Assembly (NCBI GenBank): GCA_022837185.1
Contig: JALHJD010000113.1
Location: forward strand, 1 to 9,015
From: Desulfobacteraceae bacterium
GTDB taxonomy: Bacteria > Desulfobacterota > Desulfobulbia > Desulfobulbales > Desulfobulbaceae
Length of the DNA stretch: 9,015 nt
Direction: 5' to 3'
In this document: positions 1 through 6,597 of the stretch, piece after piece
Numbering within the stretch: the first letter of the stretch is position 1
Layout of the letters: each line of letters opens with the position of its first letter
Translations under genes and position numbers: made by a program
Notes under the pieces: model-generated
Databases searched by the model: none
What the model was told of the DNA's origin: nothing
What the model saw: only the letters and a program-made list of their open reading frames with translations

Positions 1-107
1 TGATGAAATCCGGTGATCGTCCATTCGCTGATACCGTGGCAATCCCTGCAGTTCCGTCCAAACAGCGTTTGATCAAAATGACAGTCAGCACCCTCCAGCA
101 GCAATAA
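1..107 (-). pseudogene. Multiheme c-type cytochrome fragment (left edge, probably decayed)
   Basis: Read on the minus strand, the frame ending at base 1 contains ADCHFDQTLFGRNCRDCH followed by GISEWTITGFH. CRDCH (bases 36-50) is a normal CxxCH haem c site. The Trp and the Phe-x-His downstream match the spacing seen in repeated haem modules of exported multiheme cytochromes. Just before it, GADCH (bases 78-92) looks like a second haem site whose first Cys codon has become GGT (Gly), a single base change from TGT. The frame is closed by TAA at 108-110, only five codons upstream of that Gly, with no ATG or ribosome binding site between. I therefore read it as the inside of a broken cytochrome gene rather than a true start. 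The rest lies outside the window, so an intact gene with an unusual start cannot be excluded. Family assignment rests on the motif alone. Confidence 0.5.
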
Positions 108-110
108 TTA

Positions 111-403
111 TACCAGGCTAGAAAAGATGGTCATAACAGGTGATGGCATATATTCTGCAGGGTTGTTTGTCTAAACGGAATGGGAATTGATACGATCCTG
201 TCGCTGTCTCATTTATGGAAGGTGCCATGATGCAATCCGAGATAGTGATTATTTCTTACGGGTATCCGGGAAAATGCAGCCGATCAAGGGGTGTTAAGAA
301 AGAGTCCGTGGAATACTGTGAATATATGAAGCAGACACCCATGTTTTTTTCATGGATGAAAGGATTTCGTCTGAATCAAGCATAACGGGCAGGAGAGATA
401 TTG
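111..403. other. Intergenic stretch with one doubtful small ORF
   Basis: No recognisable gene is seen here. A plus-strand ORF from ATG 227 (or 230) to TAA 383-385 would encode about 51 residues; it has a GGAAGG at 217-222 that could serve as ribosome binding site, but the product has no recognisable motif and its composition is not distinctive. The minus strand is broken by stops and does not extend the cytochrome fragment. The stretch is richer in A+T than the genes beside it and ends with AGGAGAG at 391-397, the ribosome binding site of the next gene. I found no convincing promoter hexamers. Confidence 0.3.
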
Positions 404-844
404 ATGGGCAACCTCGGACAAAAAGGGCAGGCAAAATTACAGTACAAGATTCATTGGCACGTGCTGCTTACGCACTTCCCGGTGTCTTTCTTTATGCTTT
501 CATCAGGATTCATGGTGCTTCATCTGTATACCGGAAGTGACTGTTATGAGTTGTCGGCCTTTCTCAGCCTGTTGGCCGGGGCGGTGATTCTGCTGCCCGC
601 CGCCATCAGCGGCTGGGTGACATGGAAAGGGCGCTACCAGGGGATGCGCGGCAAGATTTTTCTCTACAAGATAAGGACTGCCCTTGGAATGATCGCACTG
701 AGCTTTGCCCTTCTATTCGTTCGGTTGGTGCTTCATCCCCAGTTGCATATTGTGTGGATGTGGATATATCCTGCAGGCGTCTTCCTTTTACTGACCGGGG
801 CAATGGTTGAAGGATTTTACGGCGGGAGACTGAATCACCGCTAA
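404..844 (+). CDS. DUF2231-like four-helix membrane protein
   Basis: This encodes 146 residues with four hydrophobic segments at roughly residues 19-41, 50-70, 84-106 and 113-133, so it should sit in the cytoplasmic membrane. The N-terminal HWHVLLTHFPVSFF resembles the conserved His-x-Phe-Pro element at the start of DUF2231 proteins, and the GWVTWKGRY segment after helix 2 resembles their Gly-Trp-x-x-Trp region. His17, His19 and His24 are candidate haem or metal ligands, by inference. ATG 404 is preferred over the adjacent TTG 401 because AGGAGAG at 391-397 is correctly spaced from it. It leads a co-directional run with 18 bases to the ferritin-like gene. DUF2231 proteins have no firmly established biochemical role; some lie beside cytochrome or metal genes. 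The family assignment is by eye and moderately sure. Confidence 0.65.
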   Translation: MGNLGQKGQAKLQYKIHWHVLLTHFPVSFFMLSSGFMVLHLYTGSDCYELSAFLSLLAGAVILLPAAISGWVTWKGRYQGMRGKIFLYKIRTALGMIALSFALLFVRLVLHPQLHIVWMWIYPAGVFLLLTGAMVEGFYGGRLNHR

Positions 845-862
845 ATTCATCCGGAGGATTGC

Positions 863-1099
863 ATGTCGAATTTCCAGGATCTTGAAACAATGATTGAAAT
901 TCTTGGCCTGGCCATCGCGCGGCAGGAAGCGGAGGAACAGTTTTTCCGCAGGTCCGCGCGAGCCTCCTCCAATGAGGCGGCGCAAGCCCTGTTCAACGAA
1001 ATAGCAGATGATATGAAGGAATATGTCAAAACCCTTGAGCAGAGAAAGAGGAAACTCCTTGATGCGTTTGAGGAGCTCAAAGCGGCGGACAAGAAATAG
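863..1099 (+). CDS. Half-size ferritin-like (rubrerythrin-type) helical protein
   Basis: This encodes 78 residues, almost all predicted helical, forming one helical pair instead of the four-helix bundle of full rubrerythrins. The pattern IEILGLAIARQEAEEQFFRR followed by ALFNEIADDMKEYVKTLEQR matches the two halves of a rubrerythrin-type hairpin (A-I-x-x-E-x-x-A-x-x-F-Y, then L-F-x-x-L-A-x-x-E-x-x-H). By my alignment the usual metal-binding Glu of the first helix is Gln21, and the ExxH of the second is Met51-x-x-Tyr54, so a diiron site appears to be missing; a dimer or a structural role is more likely than peroxidase activity. GGAGG at 853-857 sets the ATG at 863. The gene is followed after 26 bases by the YHS-type gene. 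Function is inferred only. Confidence 0.7.
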   Translation: MSNFQDLETMIEILGLAIARQEAEEQFFRRSARASSNEAAQALFNEIADDMKEYVKTLEQRKRKLLDAFEELKAADKK

Positions 1100-1125
1100 T
1101 CACAAAAAATGGGAAGGGAGAAATC

Positions 1126-1261
1126 ATGGCGAAGAATCCTGTCTGCACCATGGAAGTGGACGGCAGAATACACCCCTTCTGTCAGGGAAGAACCTGCTAT
1201 TTCTGCTCAGTGAAGCAAGAAGGCGCTTGATTTGAACCCAGAGAACTATTCGGGAAATTAA
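1126..1261 (+). pseudogene. YHS-domain metal-binding protein, frameshifted
   Basis: From ATG 1126, with GGGAG at 1116-1120 as ribosome binding site, the frame reads MAKNPVCTMEVDG, then GRTCYFCSVK, and stops at TGA 1228-1230 after 34 residues. Pro-Val-Cys-x-Met-x-Val-Asp and Tyr-Phe-Cys-Ser are hallmarks of the YHS domain (metal-binding, TRASH-like). The expected second half (Cys, three residues, hydrophobic, Asn-Pro-Glu-x-Tyr) is present in the +1 frame: from 1217 it reads KKALDLNPENYSGN and ends at TAA 1259-1261. Restoring two bases after AAG 1213-1215 would also restore the missing Cys. So this is either a small decayed gene, a sequencing error, or, less likely, a translational frameshift. 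The intact protein would have about 45 residues. Short size means most gene callers would miss it. It sits in a run with ferritin-like and DMT transporter genes, consistent with metal handling. Confidence 0.65.
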
Positions 1262-1280
1262 TTCATAAGAAGATTGTTAA

Positions 1281-2408
1281 GTGGTTGCCATTCAGGTCCC
1301 GATGCGGGCAGGGAAGTATCACTCCATAAAGCTTATGACGATCGGCCTGGTCTCGGCTTGTCTTTTCGGAGCGGCTACTCCTGCCAGCAAGGTGTTGCTG
1401 ACGGGAGTTCATCCCCAGGTGCTGGCCGGCCTGCTGTATCTCGGAGCAGCGATGGGTGTTCTGCCTGCCGTTGTCCGGACGAAATCCTTCCGGCCGCCAT
1501 GGCAGGCAGGGCTGCGGACCCTCCTCCTGCTCACAGGTGCAATTGTTCTGGGAGGTATCCTTGGCCCGCTATTGCTCTTGTTGGGACTGAGGGTCGCCAG
1601 TTCGGGGTCGGTGGCGCTGTGGTTGAACCTGGAGTTGGTAGCCACGGTGGCTCTGGGGCATTTCCTGTTCCATGAATACCTGAGCGCACGAGGGTGGATG
1701 GCTGCCGCGGGAACGATCCTTGCCGCCTTGCTCCTTGCAGGGGGTGAAGGAGATGCGGGCGTCCTGTCCGTCTTTCTTGTCGCCTCCGCCTGCCTCTGCT
1801 GGGGTATTGACAACCACTTCACGGCTCTCATCGACGGCATCACTCCAGCCCAAACCACCCTGTGGAAAGGTCTTGTAGCGGGAGCGTTCAATCTGATCGT
1901 GGGCGGAACCCTTGCCGGGGCGGTCGGAGAGCCGCGACTGGTGATGCTGACGATACTTGTTGGTGCCCTCTGTTATGGTATGAGCCTGATGTTGTATATA
2001 ATCACGGCTCAAGGTTTTGGGGCCTCTCGCAGCCAGATGATTTTTTCAACATCTCCGTTTTTCGGAATGCTGCTTTCCGTGGCCGTTCTGGGGGAGTCCT
2101 TCACCATGCCGCAGGCGCTGGCTGCCGGGATCATCGTCGTTTCTCTGGTGTTGCTTTTCACCGAGCAGCACGCACACGTCCACCGGCATGATTCGATCTT
2201 TCATCAGCATGTTCACAACCATCAGGACTCCCATCACACCCACGAACACGGCGGTCTTCCGGCCACCACCAACCATGTGCACTGGCATGAACACGATCCT
2301 GTAGAGCATGCCCACAAACACTGGCCTGATCTGCATCATCGGCACGGCCACGCTGATAAGGGGAAAAAGTATCCAACAAGTGATCCGGGAGATAGTCCAA
2401 ATCAATAG
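1281..2408 (+). CDS. EamA/DMT-family transporter with histidine-rich C-terminal tail
   Basis: This encodes up to 375 residues. Residues about 17-293 contain roughly ten hydrophobic helices in two repeats, as in EamA (drug/metabolite transporter) carriers; TPASKVLL in helix 1 and the VLGESFTMPQALAAGIIVVS region near the end of repeat 2 are typical. A cytosolic tail follows, with 23 His between residues 297 and 357, mostly as His-x-His, arranged in several blocks and ending PDLHHRHGH. Such tails bind Zn, Ni, Co or similar ions in metal transporters and chaperones, so metal export, sensing or buffering is inferred; the substrate is unknown. The start is uncertain: GTG 1281 gives the longest form, and ATG 1302 or 1335 are in frame, none with a strong ribosome binding site. 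It lies about 20 bases after the frameshifted YHS ORF ends. Confidence 0.85.
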   Translation: MVAIQVPMRAGKYHSIKLMTIGLVSACLFGAATPASKVLLTGVHPQVLAGLLYLGAAMGVLPAVVRTKSFRPPWQAGLRTLLLLTGAIVLGGILGPLLLLLGLRVASSGSVALWLNLELVATVALGHFLFHEYLSARGWMAAAGTILAALLLAGGEGDAGVLSVFLVASACLCWGIDNHFTALIDGITPAQTTLWKGLVAGAFNLIVGGTLAGAVGEPRLVMLTILVGALCYGMSLMLYIITAQGFGASRSQMIFSTSPFFGMLLSVAVLGESFTMPQALAAGIIVVSLVLLFTEQHAHVHRHDSIFHQHVHNHQDSHHTHEHGGLPATTNHVHWHEHDPVEHAHKHWPDLHHRHGHADKGKKYPTSDPGDSPNQ

Positions 2409-2414
2409 GCGGGA

Positions 2415-2448
2415 TTGTGCGGGGGGATTGCCGCGCGGTCAGGTTTTT
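2415..2448 (+). terminator. Terminator-like hairpin after the transporter
   Basis: TTGTGCGG (2415-2422) pairs with CCGCGCGG (2431-2438), counting three G-U pairs, around an eight-base loop. Five bases later there is a run TTTTT at 2444-2448. It begins seven bases after the transporter stop codon. The gap between stem and T-run and the wobble pairs make it a moderate intrinsic terminator candidate. Confidence 0.45.
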
Positions 2449-2703
2449 CTCACATGAGTCAAGCGGCCATGTTCCGGCAATAACGTCCAGGGCAGCGGTC
2501 ACTTAAGGATGAATAATCCGGACAAAACGACGGAGCAATTTGTGTTCCGGTAACCCGGCGGTGGAATGTTTTGGTCCCGGCAAGCCCAGTTATCGCCTGG
2601 AACACCCTGGTGTGTGATTGCCGGCGGCCTGGGTCAGGCATTACCACGCTGGGTTCCGCCTGGGCGCCAGCCGCCGGCAATCAAAGTCCGTGCCGCCGTC
2701 CCC
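2449..2703. repeat. Intergenic stretch with a long inverted repeat (2616-2682)
   Basis: No gene is seen on either strand. GATTGCCGGCGGC at 2616-2628 is the exact reverse complement of GCCGCCGGCAATC at 2670-2682 (13 bp), with TGG/CCA pairing continuing inside past a one-base bulge. The 41-base interior contains CAGGC and GCCTG that can form a second, nested stem. It lies 21 bases beyond the stop codon of the minus-strand iron-sulfur subunit gene, so it could protect or end that mRNA, but no T-run follows in that direction. A small ACACC/GGTGT dyad sits beside it at 2602-2613. Confidence 0.5.
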
Positions 2704-3282
2704 TCAGGGTGAGGCCAGGGTGTTTTTGGGGGTGGGTTTCAGGTAGACCACCGACATGGGGCTCATCTTGCGGTCTATCTCCCGGCCCTCGGCCCTGGCT
2801 TTCTGCTTCAGCAGTTCCAGTTCGCCGAAGGTGATGGCGTTGGTCATGCAGACCTCCGCGCAGACCGGCAGTTCACCGAACAGTACCCGGTCGTGGCACA
2901 GGTCGCACTTGTGGGCGAAGCCGCCTGCTTCATCGAACTGGATCACATCCCAGGGGCAGGCCTCCAGGCACTTCTTCTCGCCCGTGCACTTTTCCCGGTC
3001 GATTTGCACGATGCCCGTCTGCCCGTCCTTGGTGATCGCCCCTGTCGGGCATGCTTTCATGCACGGCGCGGTCTTGCAGTGCTGACAGGGGATGACCCGG
3101 TGGCTGGCCGAAATCATCGGGTAGGTGCCTTCCCGCCTGGACTCCACCCGCAGGTAGAAGGGGATTTCGCCGGGCACCGCCTTTTCGATGTCAACCAGTC
3201 CGTGGTAATTTCTGCAGGCCACGATGCAGGTCTTGCAGCCGATGCACAGGTCCATGTCTATCATCAGTCCCAGTTGTTTCAT
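2704..3282 (-). CDS. DmsB/PsrB-like 4Fe-4S ferredoxin subunit of molybdopterin oxidoreductase
   Basis: This 192-residue electron-transfer subunit has four ferredoxin motifs: Cys13-16-19-23, Cys66-69-74-78, Cys99-(Glu102)-Cys105-Cys109 and Cys126-129-141-145. This is the arrangement of DmsB, PsrB, NrfC and related subunits that pass electrons to or from a bis-MGD catalytic subunit. Only 15 of the expected 16 cysteines are present: the third motif reads CTGEKKCLEAC, with Glu102 (codon GAG) where Cys is expected. In nitrate reductase NarH a Trp at the second position of one such motif goes with a [3Fe-4S] cluster, so a [3Fe-4S] or Glu-ligated cluster is inferred here. There is no signal peptide and no Tat motif; the partner subunit also lacks one. 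AAGGAGGG lies just upstream of the ATG. Twelve bases separate it from the catalytic subunit gene, so the two are cotranscribed. Confidence 0.92.
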   Translation of the reverse strand: MKQLGLMIDMDLCIGCKTCIVACRNYHGLVDIEKAVPGEIPFYLRVESRREGTYPMISASHRVIPCQHCKTAPCMKACPTGAITKDGQTGIVQIDREKCTGEKKCLEACPWDVIQFDEAGGFAHKCDLCHDRVLFGELPVCAEVCMTNAITFGELELLKQKARAEGREIDRKMSPMSVVYLKPTPKNTLASP

Positions 3283-3294
3283 GATCGTCCCTCC

Positions 3295-5427
3295 TTAGCT
3301 CTGAATGCGGACACGCGTTGAGACGTGGGATTCGCCGCCCACAAGGTCCTGCCAGTCCAGGGTTGTTCCCGCATCGGGAATCAGGGCGTTGTCCGAAACG
3401 CCTGACCCGGAGGCGGCCACGCGTCCGATGCTGGACCCGAAGCCGTGGTGCAGAGCGATGCAGTCGGGCCGTATCCGTTGGCTGAGCTTGGCGGTGGCCT
3501 CTATTTCGCCTGTCCGCGAGGCGATGGTGACCCTGTCGCCGTCCTTGATGCCCAGCTTTTCCGCCGCGATGGGGTTGATCAGGGCCGGATTTTCATACAG
3601 CCCGCTGACCGGGTCCCTGAGCTGCGGATTGTTGTGGGACCATTGGCCGGTGCCCTGGTGGAAAATGCTGCGGTAGGAAACGAGGATGAACGGATAGGCC
3701 TCGGCATCTGCTTCGTATTCAGGCGCGAGCCCCGGCCTGGGCATTGCCTGGCCGGCTTCTTCCAGGTCTTCCCAGTAAAGGTGGATCTTTTTGCTGGGCG
3801 TGCCGAAGCCGCCGGCGTCCCTGTACTTCCTGAATCCCATGGTGCCGGGCGACCATATGCCGCCCATGTCCTGCAGTTTGGCCACGGACAGGCCCAGGCC
3901 GGCGAGCTGGATGTCATAGAATTCGACATCGTCCCGGAAGGCGAAGTATTCCGGGCACAGGCGCTTGCCCAGCTCTATGAAGACCTCGTTGGAATGCCGG
4001 CATTCCCCCGGCGCTTCGACAACGGGCTGGCGGAGCAGCACCCCCTGGCCGAAATTGTACCACCATGGCATGTACAGCAGCTCCCAGCGCTCGAAATAGG
4101 TCTTGTCCGGAAGGACCAGATCGGCGTATTTCGAGGTCTCGGAGAGCATGATCTCGTAGCTGACGAGCAGCTCCAGTTTGTAGGCGCCGTTTTCCTTCAT
4201 GGTCACGGCCCTGCACCATTCGGACTGGCCCATCTCGGTCAGGGCCGGGTTGGCCTCGGAATTGATGAGCACCTTCAGGCCGCCGTTTTTGATGGCCTGG
4301 GCCTGGTACCAGGTCGGTTCCATGATGAACGAGTAGTTGCGGAACTTTTCCCTGTCCGGGCCGGTGACGTGGAAGCCCTTCTCGGCCAGGCTGGGTCCGG
4401 CGGGTACGGGTTCGACCGGGCTGAGCGGGGTCAGGTCGGGGAGGGGCTGGCCGCCGGGATTGTCGATGTTGCCGGTAATGGCCAGGAAGATCGTCCAGGC
4501 GTGGCCGAAGTCAAGGGCCTGGCCGAGCATGATGCCCTTGAAGCTGTCCACGCCGACCGACGGGGCCTCGGCGCACATCTCCGCGAGTTTCCGGATGTCG
4601 GCGGCCGGGACGTCGCAGATAACGCTCATGGCCGCCGGCGTCTTGTCCCTGACGTACTCTTTCAGTTTGTCGAAATCGCCTTCCCTGATCCAGTTCTCGA
4701 CAAAGTCCCGGTCGTACATCTCCCGGGCGATGATGTGGTTGATCATGCCCAGAAACAGGGCCGTGTCCCCGGACGGCCTCACGGGTATCCACCAGTCGGC
4801 CTTGGCCGCGTCCTCGCTGAAGAACGGGTCAAGGACCACGAGCCTGGCGCCCCGCCTGCGCGCCTCGAGAATGTCCAGGGGCACCGCCGCGTCATCCAGG
4901 CCCCCGAAGGCGTGCCGGCCGGCCATGATCATTATCCCCCCCGGCGGCACGGTGAACCACGCCGGCGGGATATGGTGGTTGGGCACCCCGCCCATGGTCT
5001 TGATGAAGGCCACGATTTTGGCCGAGTCGCAATGGGGCAGGGCCGTGTTGATGAAGCCGCCGTAGGCGTTGAGAAAACGCCACTTGGGATCGGTGATCGA
5101 GTGGGGGAAGAAGCTGGCGGTGAGCTTGTGCGCCTCCCCCTTGTCCCGGAGTTCGTTCAGCTTGGCGGCAATGATGTCCAGGGCCTCGTCCCAGGAGACG
5201 GGCTCAAACCTGCCCTCGCCGCGTTCGCCTACCCGCTTGAGCGGCCTGGTAATGCGATCGGGGCTGTATTGCAGGGAAACGCCGGCCATGCCCTTGACGC
5301 AGGCCTTGCCGCGCCCGCTGGGATTGCCCCTGATTTCCTTGACCTTGCCGTCCTCGACTCGTGCCAGGATGGCGCATTCCGCCTTGCACTGGTAACAGGC
5401 GGTCGGAATCCAGCCGTCATGCTTCAT
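3295..5427 (-). CDS. Molybdopterin (bis-MGD) oxidoreductase, cytoplasmic, PhsA/PsrA/acetylene hydratase-related
   Basis: This 710-residue catalytic subunit belongs to the DMSO reductase superfamily. The N-terminal CYQCKAEC followed by Cys43 (C-x2-C-x3-C-x24-C, residues 11-43) binds a [4Fe-4S] cluster, and Lys45 follows as is usual. The molybdopterin oxidoreductase core runs to about residue 500; Cys133 in NTALPHCDSAK is the probable Mo or W ligand. The molydopterin dinucleotide-binding domain covers about 578-700 (ending with HHGFG and the AxSGSGVSDNALIP region). No Tat signal precedes the cluster motif, so it should work in the cytoplasm, like acetylene hydratase or pyrogallol transhydroxylase and unlike exported Phs, Psr, Arr or Ttr enzymes. 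AAGGAGGAG at the start supports ATG 5425-5427. It is preceded after 13 bases by the HPP gene and followed by its iron-sulfur subunit. The substrate cannot be told from sequence; sulfur-compound reduction, a hydratase/hydroxylase reaction or another redox step are all open. Confidence 0.92.
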   Translation of the reverse strand: MKHDGWIPTACYQCKAECAILARVEDGKVKEIRGNPSGRGKACVKGMAGVSLQYSPDRITRPLKRVGERGEGRFEPVSWDEALDIIAAKLNELRDKGEAHKLTASFFPHSITDPKWRFLNAYGGFINTALPHCDSAKIVAFIKTMGGVPNHHIPPAWFTVPPGGIMIMAGRHAFGGLDDAAVPLDILEARRRGARLVVLDPFFSEDAAKADWWIPVRPSGDTALFLGMINHIIAREMYDRDFVENWIREGDFDKLKEYVRDKTPAAMSVICDVPAADIRKLAEMCAEAPSVGVDSFKGIMLGQALDFGHAWTIFLAITGNIDNPGGQPLPDLTPLSPVEPVPAGPSLAEKGFHVTGPDREKFRNYSFIMEPTWYQAQAIKNGGLKVLINSEANPALTEMGQSEWCRAVTMKENGAYKLELLVSYEIMLSETSKYADLVLPDKTYFERWELLYMPWWYNFGQGVLLRQPVVEAPGECRHSNEVFIELGKRLCPEYFAFRDDVEFYDIQLAGLGLSVAKLQDMGGIWSPGTMGFRKYRDAGGFGTPSKKIHLYWEDLEEAGQAMPRPGLAPEYEADAEAYPFILVSYRSIFHQGTGQWSHNNPQLRDPVSGLYENPALINPIAAEKLGIKDGDRVTIASRTGEIEATAKLSQRIRPDCIALHHGFGSSIGRVAASGSGVSDNALIPDAGTTLDWQDLVGGESHVSTRVRIQS

Positions 5428-5440
5428 GACTCCTCCTTTG

Positions 5441-6229
5441 TCAGGGGGTTCCAGTCCGCCGCCCGCTGGACGGCTCCCGGCCCCTGACCATCAATGGGGT
5501 GAACAGGTGATGAAAGGAAAGTACAAGCAGCCCAAGCAGCATCACGGCCATCCCAGCCTGGTACAGCCAGGGGAGCCAGGGCTTCGCGCACATCAGCACA
5601 AAGGCGAAGATGCAGACCAGGGTGCCGGCGATATCCGGCTTTTCCATATGCAGGCCGAACCAGGAGCCGCAGGTCTCGCCGTCCGGAGCGGGACACTCGA
5701 ACCAGACGCGGTTCCAGGCCGTGGCGAAGATTACCGCGATCACAGCGCCCCAGGCCATGTGCAGGGGAAGGAACAGGGCAGGGGCGGGCAGGGGCAGAAT
5801 GGCCGGAATCGCAGCCGTGGCGGCCGCCGGAGGATGGTCGGAATCCGTGATCTGCATGAAGACGGCGGCGGCAAGCACGGCAAAGCCCAGCTTGGCCGGT
5901 ACCAGCAGTTCGCTGCCGGCAAAGAGCCGGGCAGCCAGTGCTACCCCCAGCAGGCCGCCGATGGTGGAAACAAAGTGGCCCACGATCACGGACTTGGGCC
6001 GGGCGACCCGCAGATACACGCAGGTCGCGTTGATGAAGCAGGTGGCTGCCAGGGGCGGGTATAAGACGCCGATATCAGTGCGTTGGGAGAGGACAGCGAT
6101 AACGAACATGAGCAGGCCGGCCCCCAGCGATCCCCAGACCAGGCGGGTCAAGGAGATGACGCCCGGCCTGTAGAGCTCCTTGTCGAACTCCCTGCGGCTG
6201 AACGGTGCAAGCCTGAAACGGGTCATCAT
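5441..6229 (-). CDS. HPP-family integral membrane protein
   Basis: This encodes 262 residues from ATG 6229. It has about six hydrophobic segments, and the conserved DSDHPPAAATA (His-Pro-Pro at 155-157, counted from the longer TTG start at 6298) that names the HPP family. RPKSVIVGH before the third helix matches the other conserved HPP block (Pro-x-x-x-x-x-Gly-His). Some plant chloroplast and cyanobacterial HPP proteins have been reported as nitrite transporters; most bacterial members have no known substrate. The start is uncertain: TTG 6298 would add 23 residues, and neither start has a clear ribosome binding site, but the ATG pair at 6229/6226 fits better with the conserved MTRFRLAPFSRREF start. 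It is first in the operon with the oxidoreductase genes (13-base gap), so it may bring in or export the enzyme's anionic substrate or product; that is inference. Confidence 0.88.
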   Translation of the reverse strand: MMTRFRLAPFSRREFDKELYRPGVISLTRLVWGSLGAGLLMFVIAVLSQRTDIGVLYPPLAATCFINATCVYLRVARPKSVIVGHFVSTIGGLLGVALAARLFAGSELLVPAKLGFAVLAAAVFMQITDSDHPPAAATAAIPAILPLPAPALFLPLHMAWGAVIAVIFATAWNRVWFECPAPDGETCGSWFGLHMEKPDIAGTLVCIFAFVLMCAKPWLPWLYQAGMAVMLLGLLVLSFHHLFTPLMVRGREPSSGRRTGTP

Positions 6230-6597
6230 TCCGGTGGCGGGCAATTGCTTGATTGGGAAGATGCCGACAAAACCGGGTCCCCCAACCCGGAATTTCAACC
6301 TATATTCATTATATCAATTTTTTCTGAAAATCCTTAATTCTATTTTTCTTTTCAATTCCGGTTTATGGGTACGGATTGTTCCCGATACAATCTGTCGGGG
6401 TGCATTATGTCCCCATAATCCTTTTCCTCCTTGCATTTGCATCGGGGTTTCCTCGCCAGGATATCGAATGGTATCGGGATGTTTCATGATAAACAGCAGC
6501 TCGCCTCCTCCTGAGCATGGATATTGCTGTGCAGGTTCAAGAGGTAAAAGGGGCTCATTCGAAGCTCACTGTTTCACTATCAAAAGAGGAGGTACGT
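6230..6597. promoter_or_regulatory. Divergent control region between HPP operon and split-Soret gene
   Basis: The genes on either side point away from each other, so promoters for both should lie here. TATAAT reads on the minus strand at 6313-6308 and could be a -10 element for the HPP operon, but no good -35 is seen. The region holds nested dyads: GATTGT/ACAATC at 6374-6379 and 6387-6392, CCCGA/TCGGG at 6381-6385 and 6395-6399, GGGG/CCCC around 6397-6414, and a distant 9-bp pair TCCCGATAC (6380-6388) with GTATCGGGA (6471-6479). The element TCGGG occurs in four places on one strand or the other. These could be operator half-sites. I saw no clear sigma-54 GG-N10-GC element. Confidence 0.4.

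Noticed and set aside
3445..5487. A 680-codon plus-strand open frame opposite the molybdopterin oxidoreductase gene.
   Set aside because: It is the mirror of a G+C-rich gene with strong third-position bias. It shows no domain, no proper start signal and low-complexity Gly/Ala/Val/Asp-rich content, whereas the minus frame has clear motifs and ribosome binding sites.
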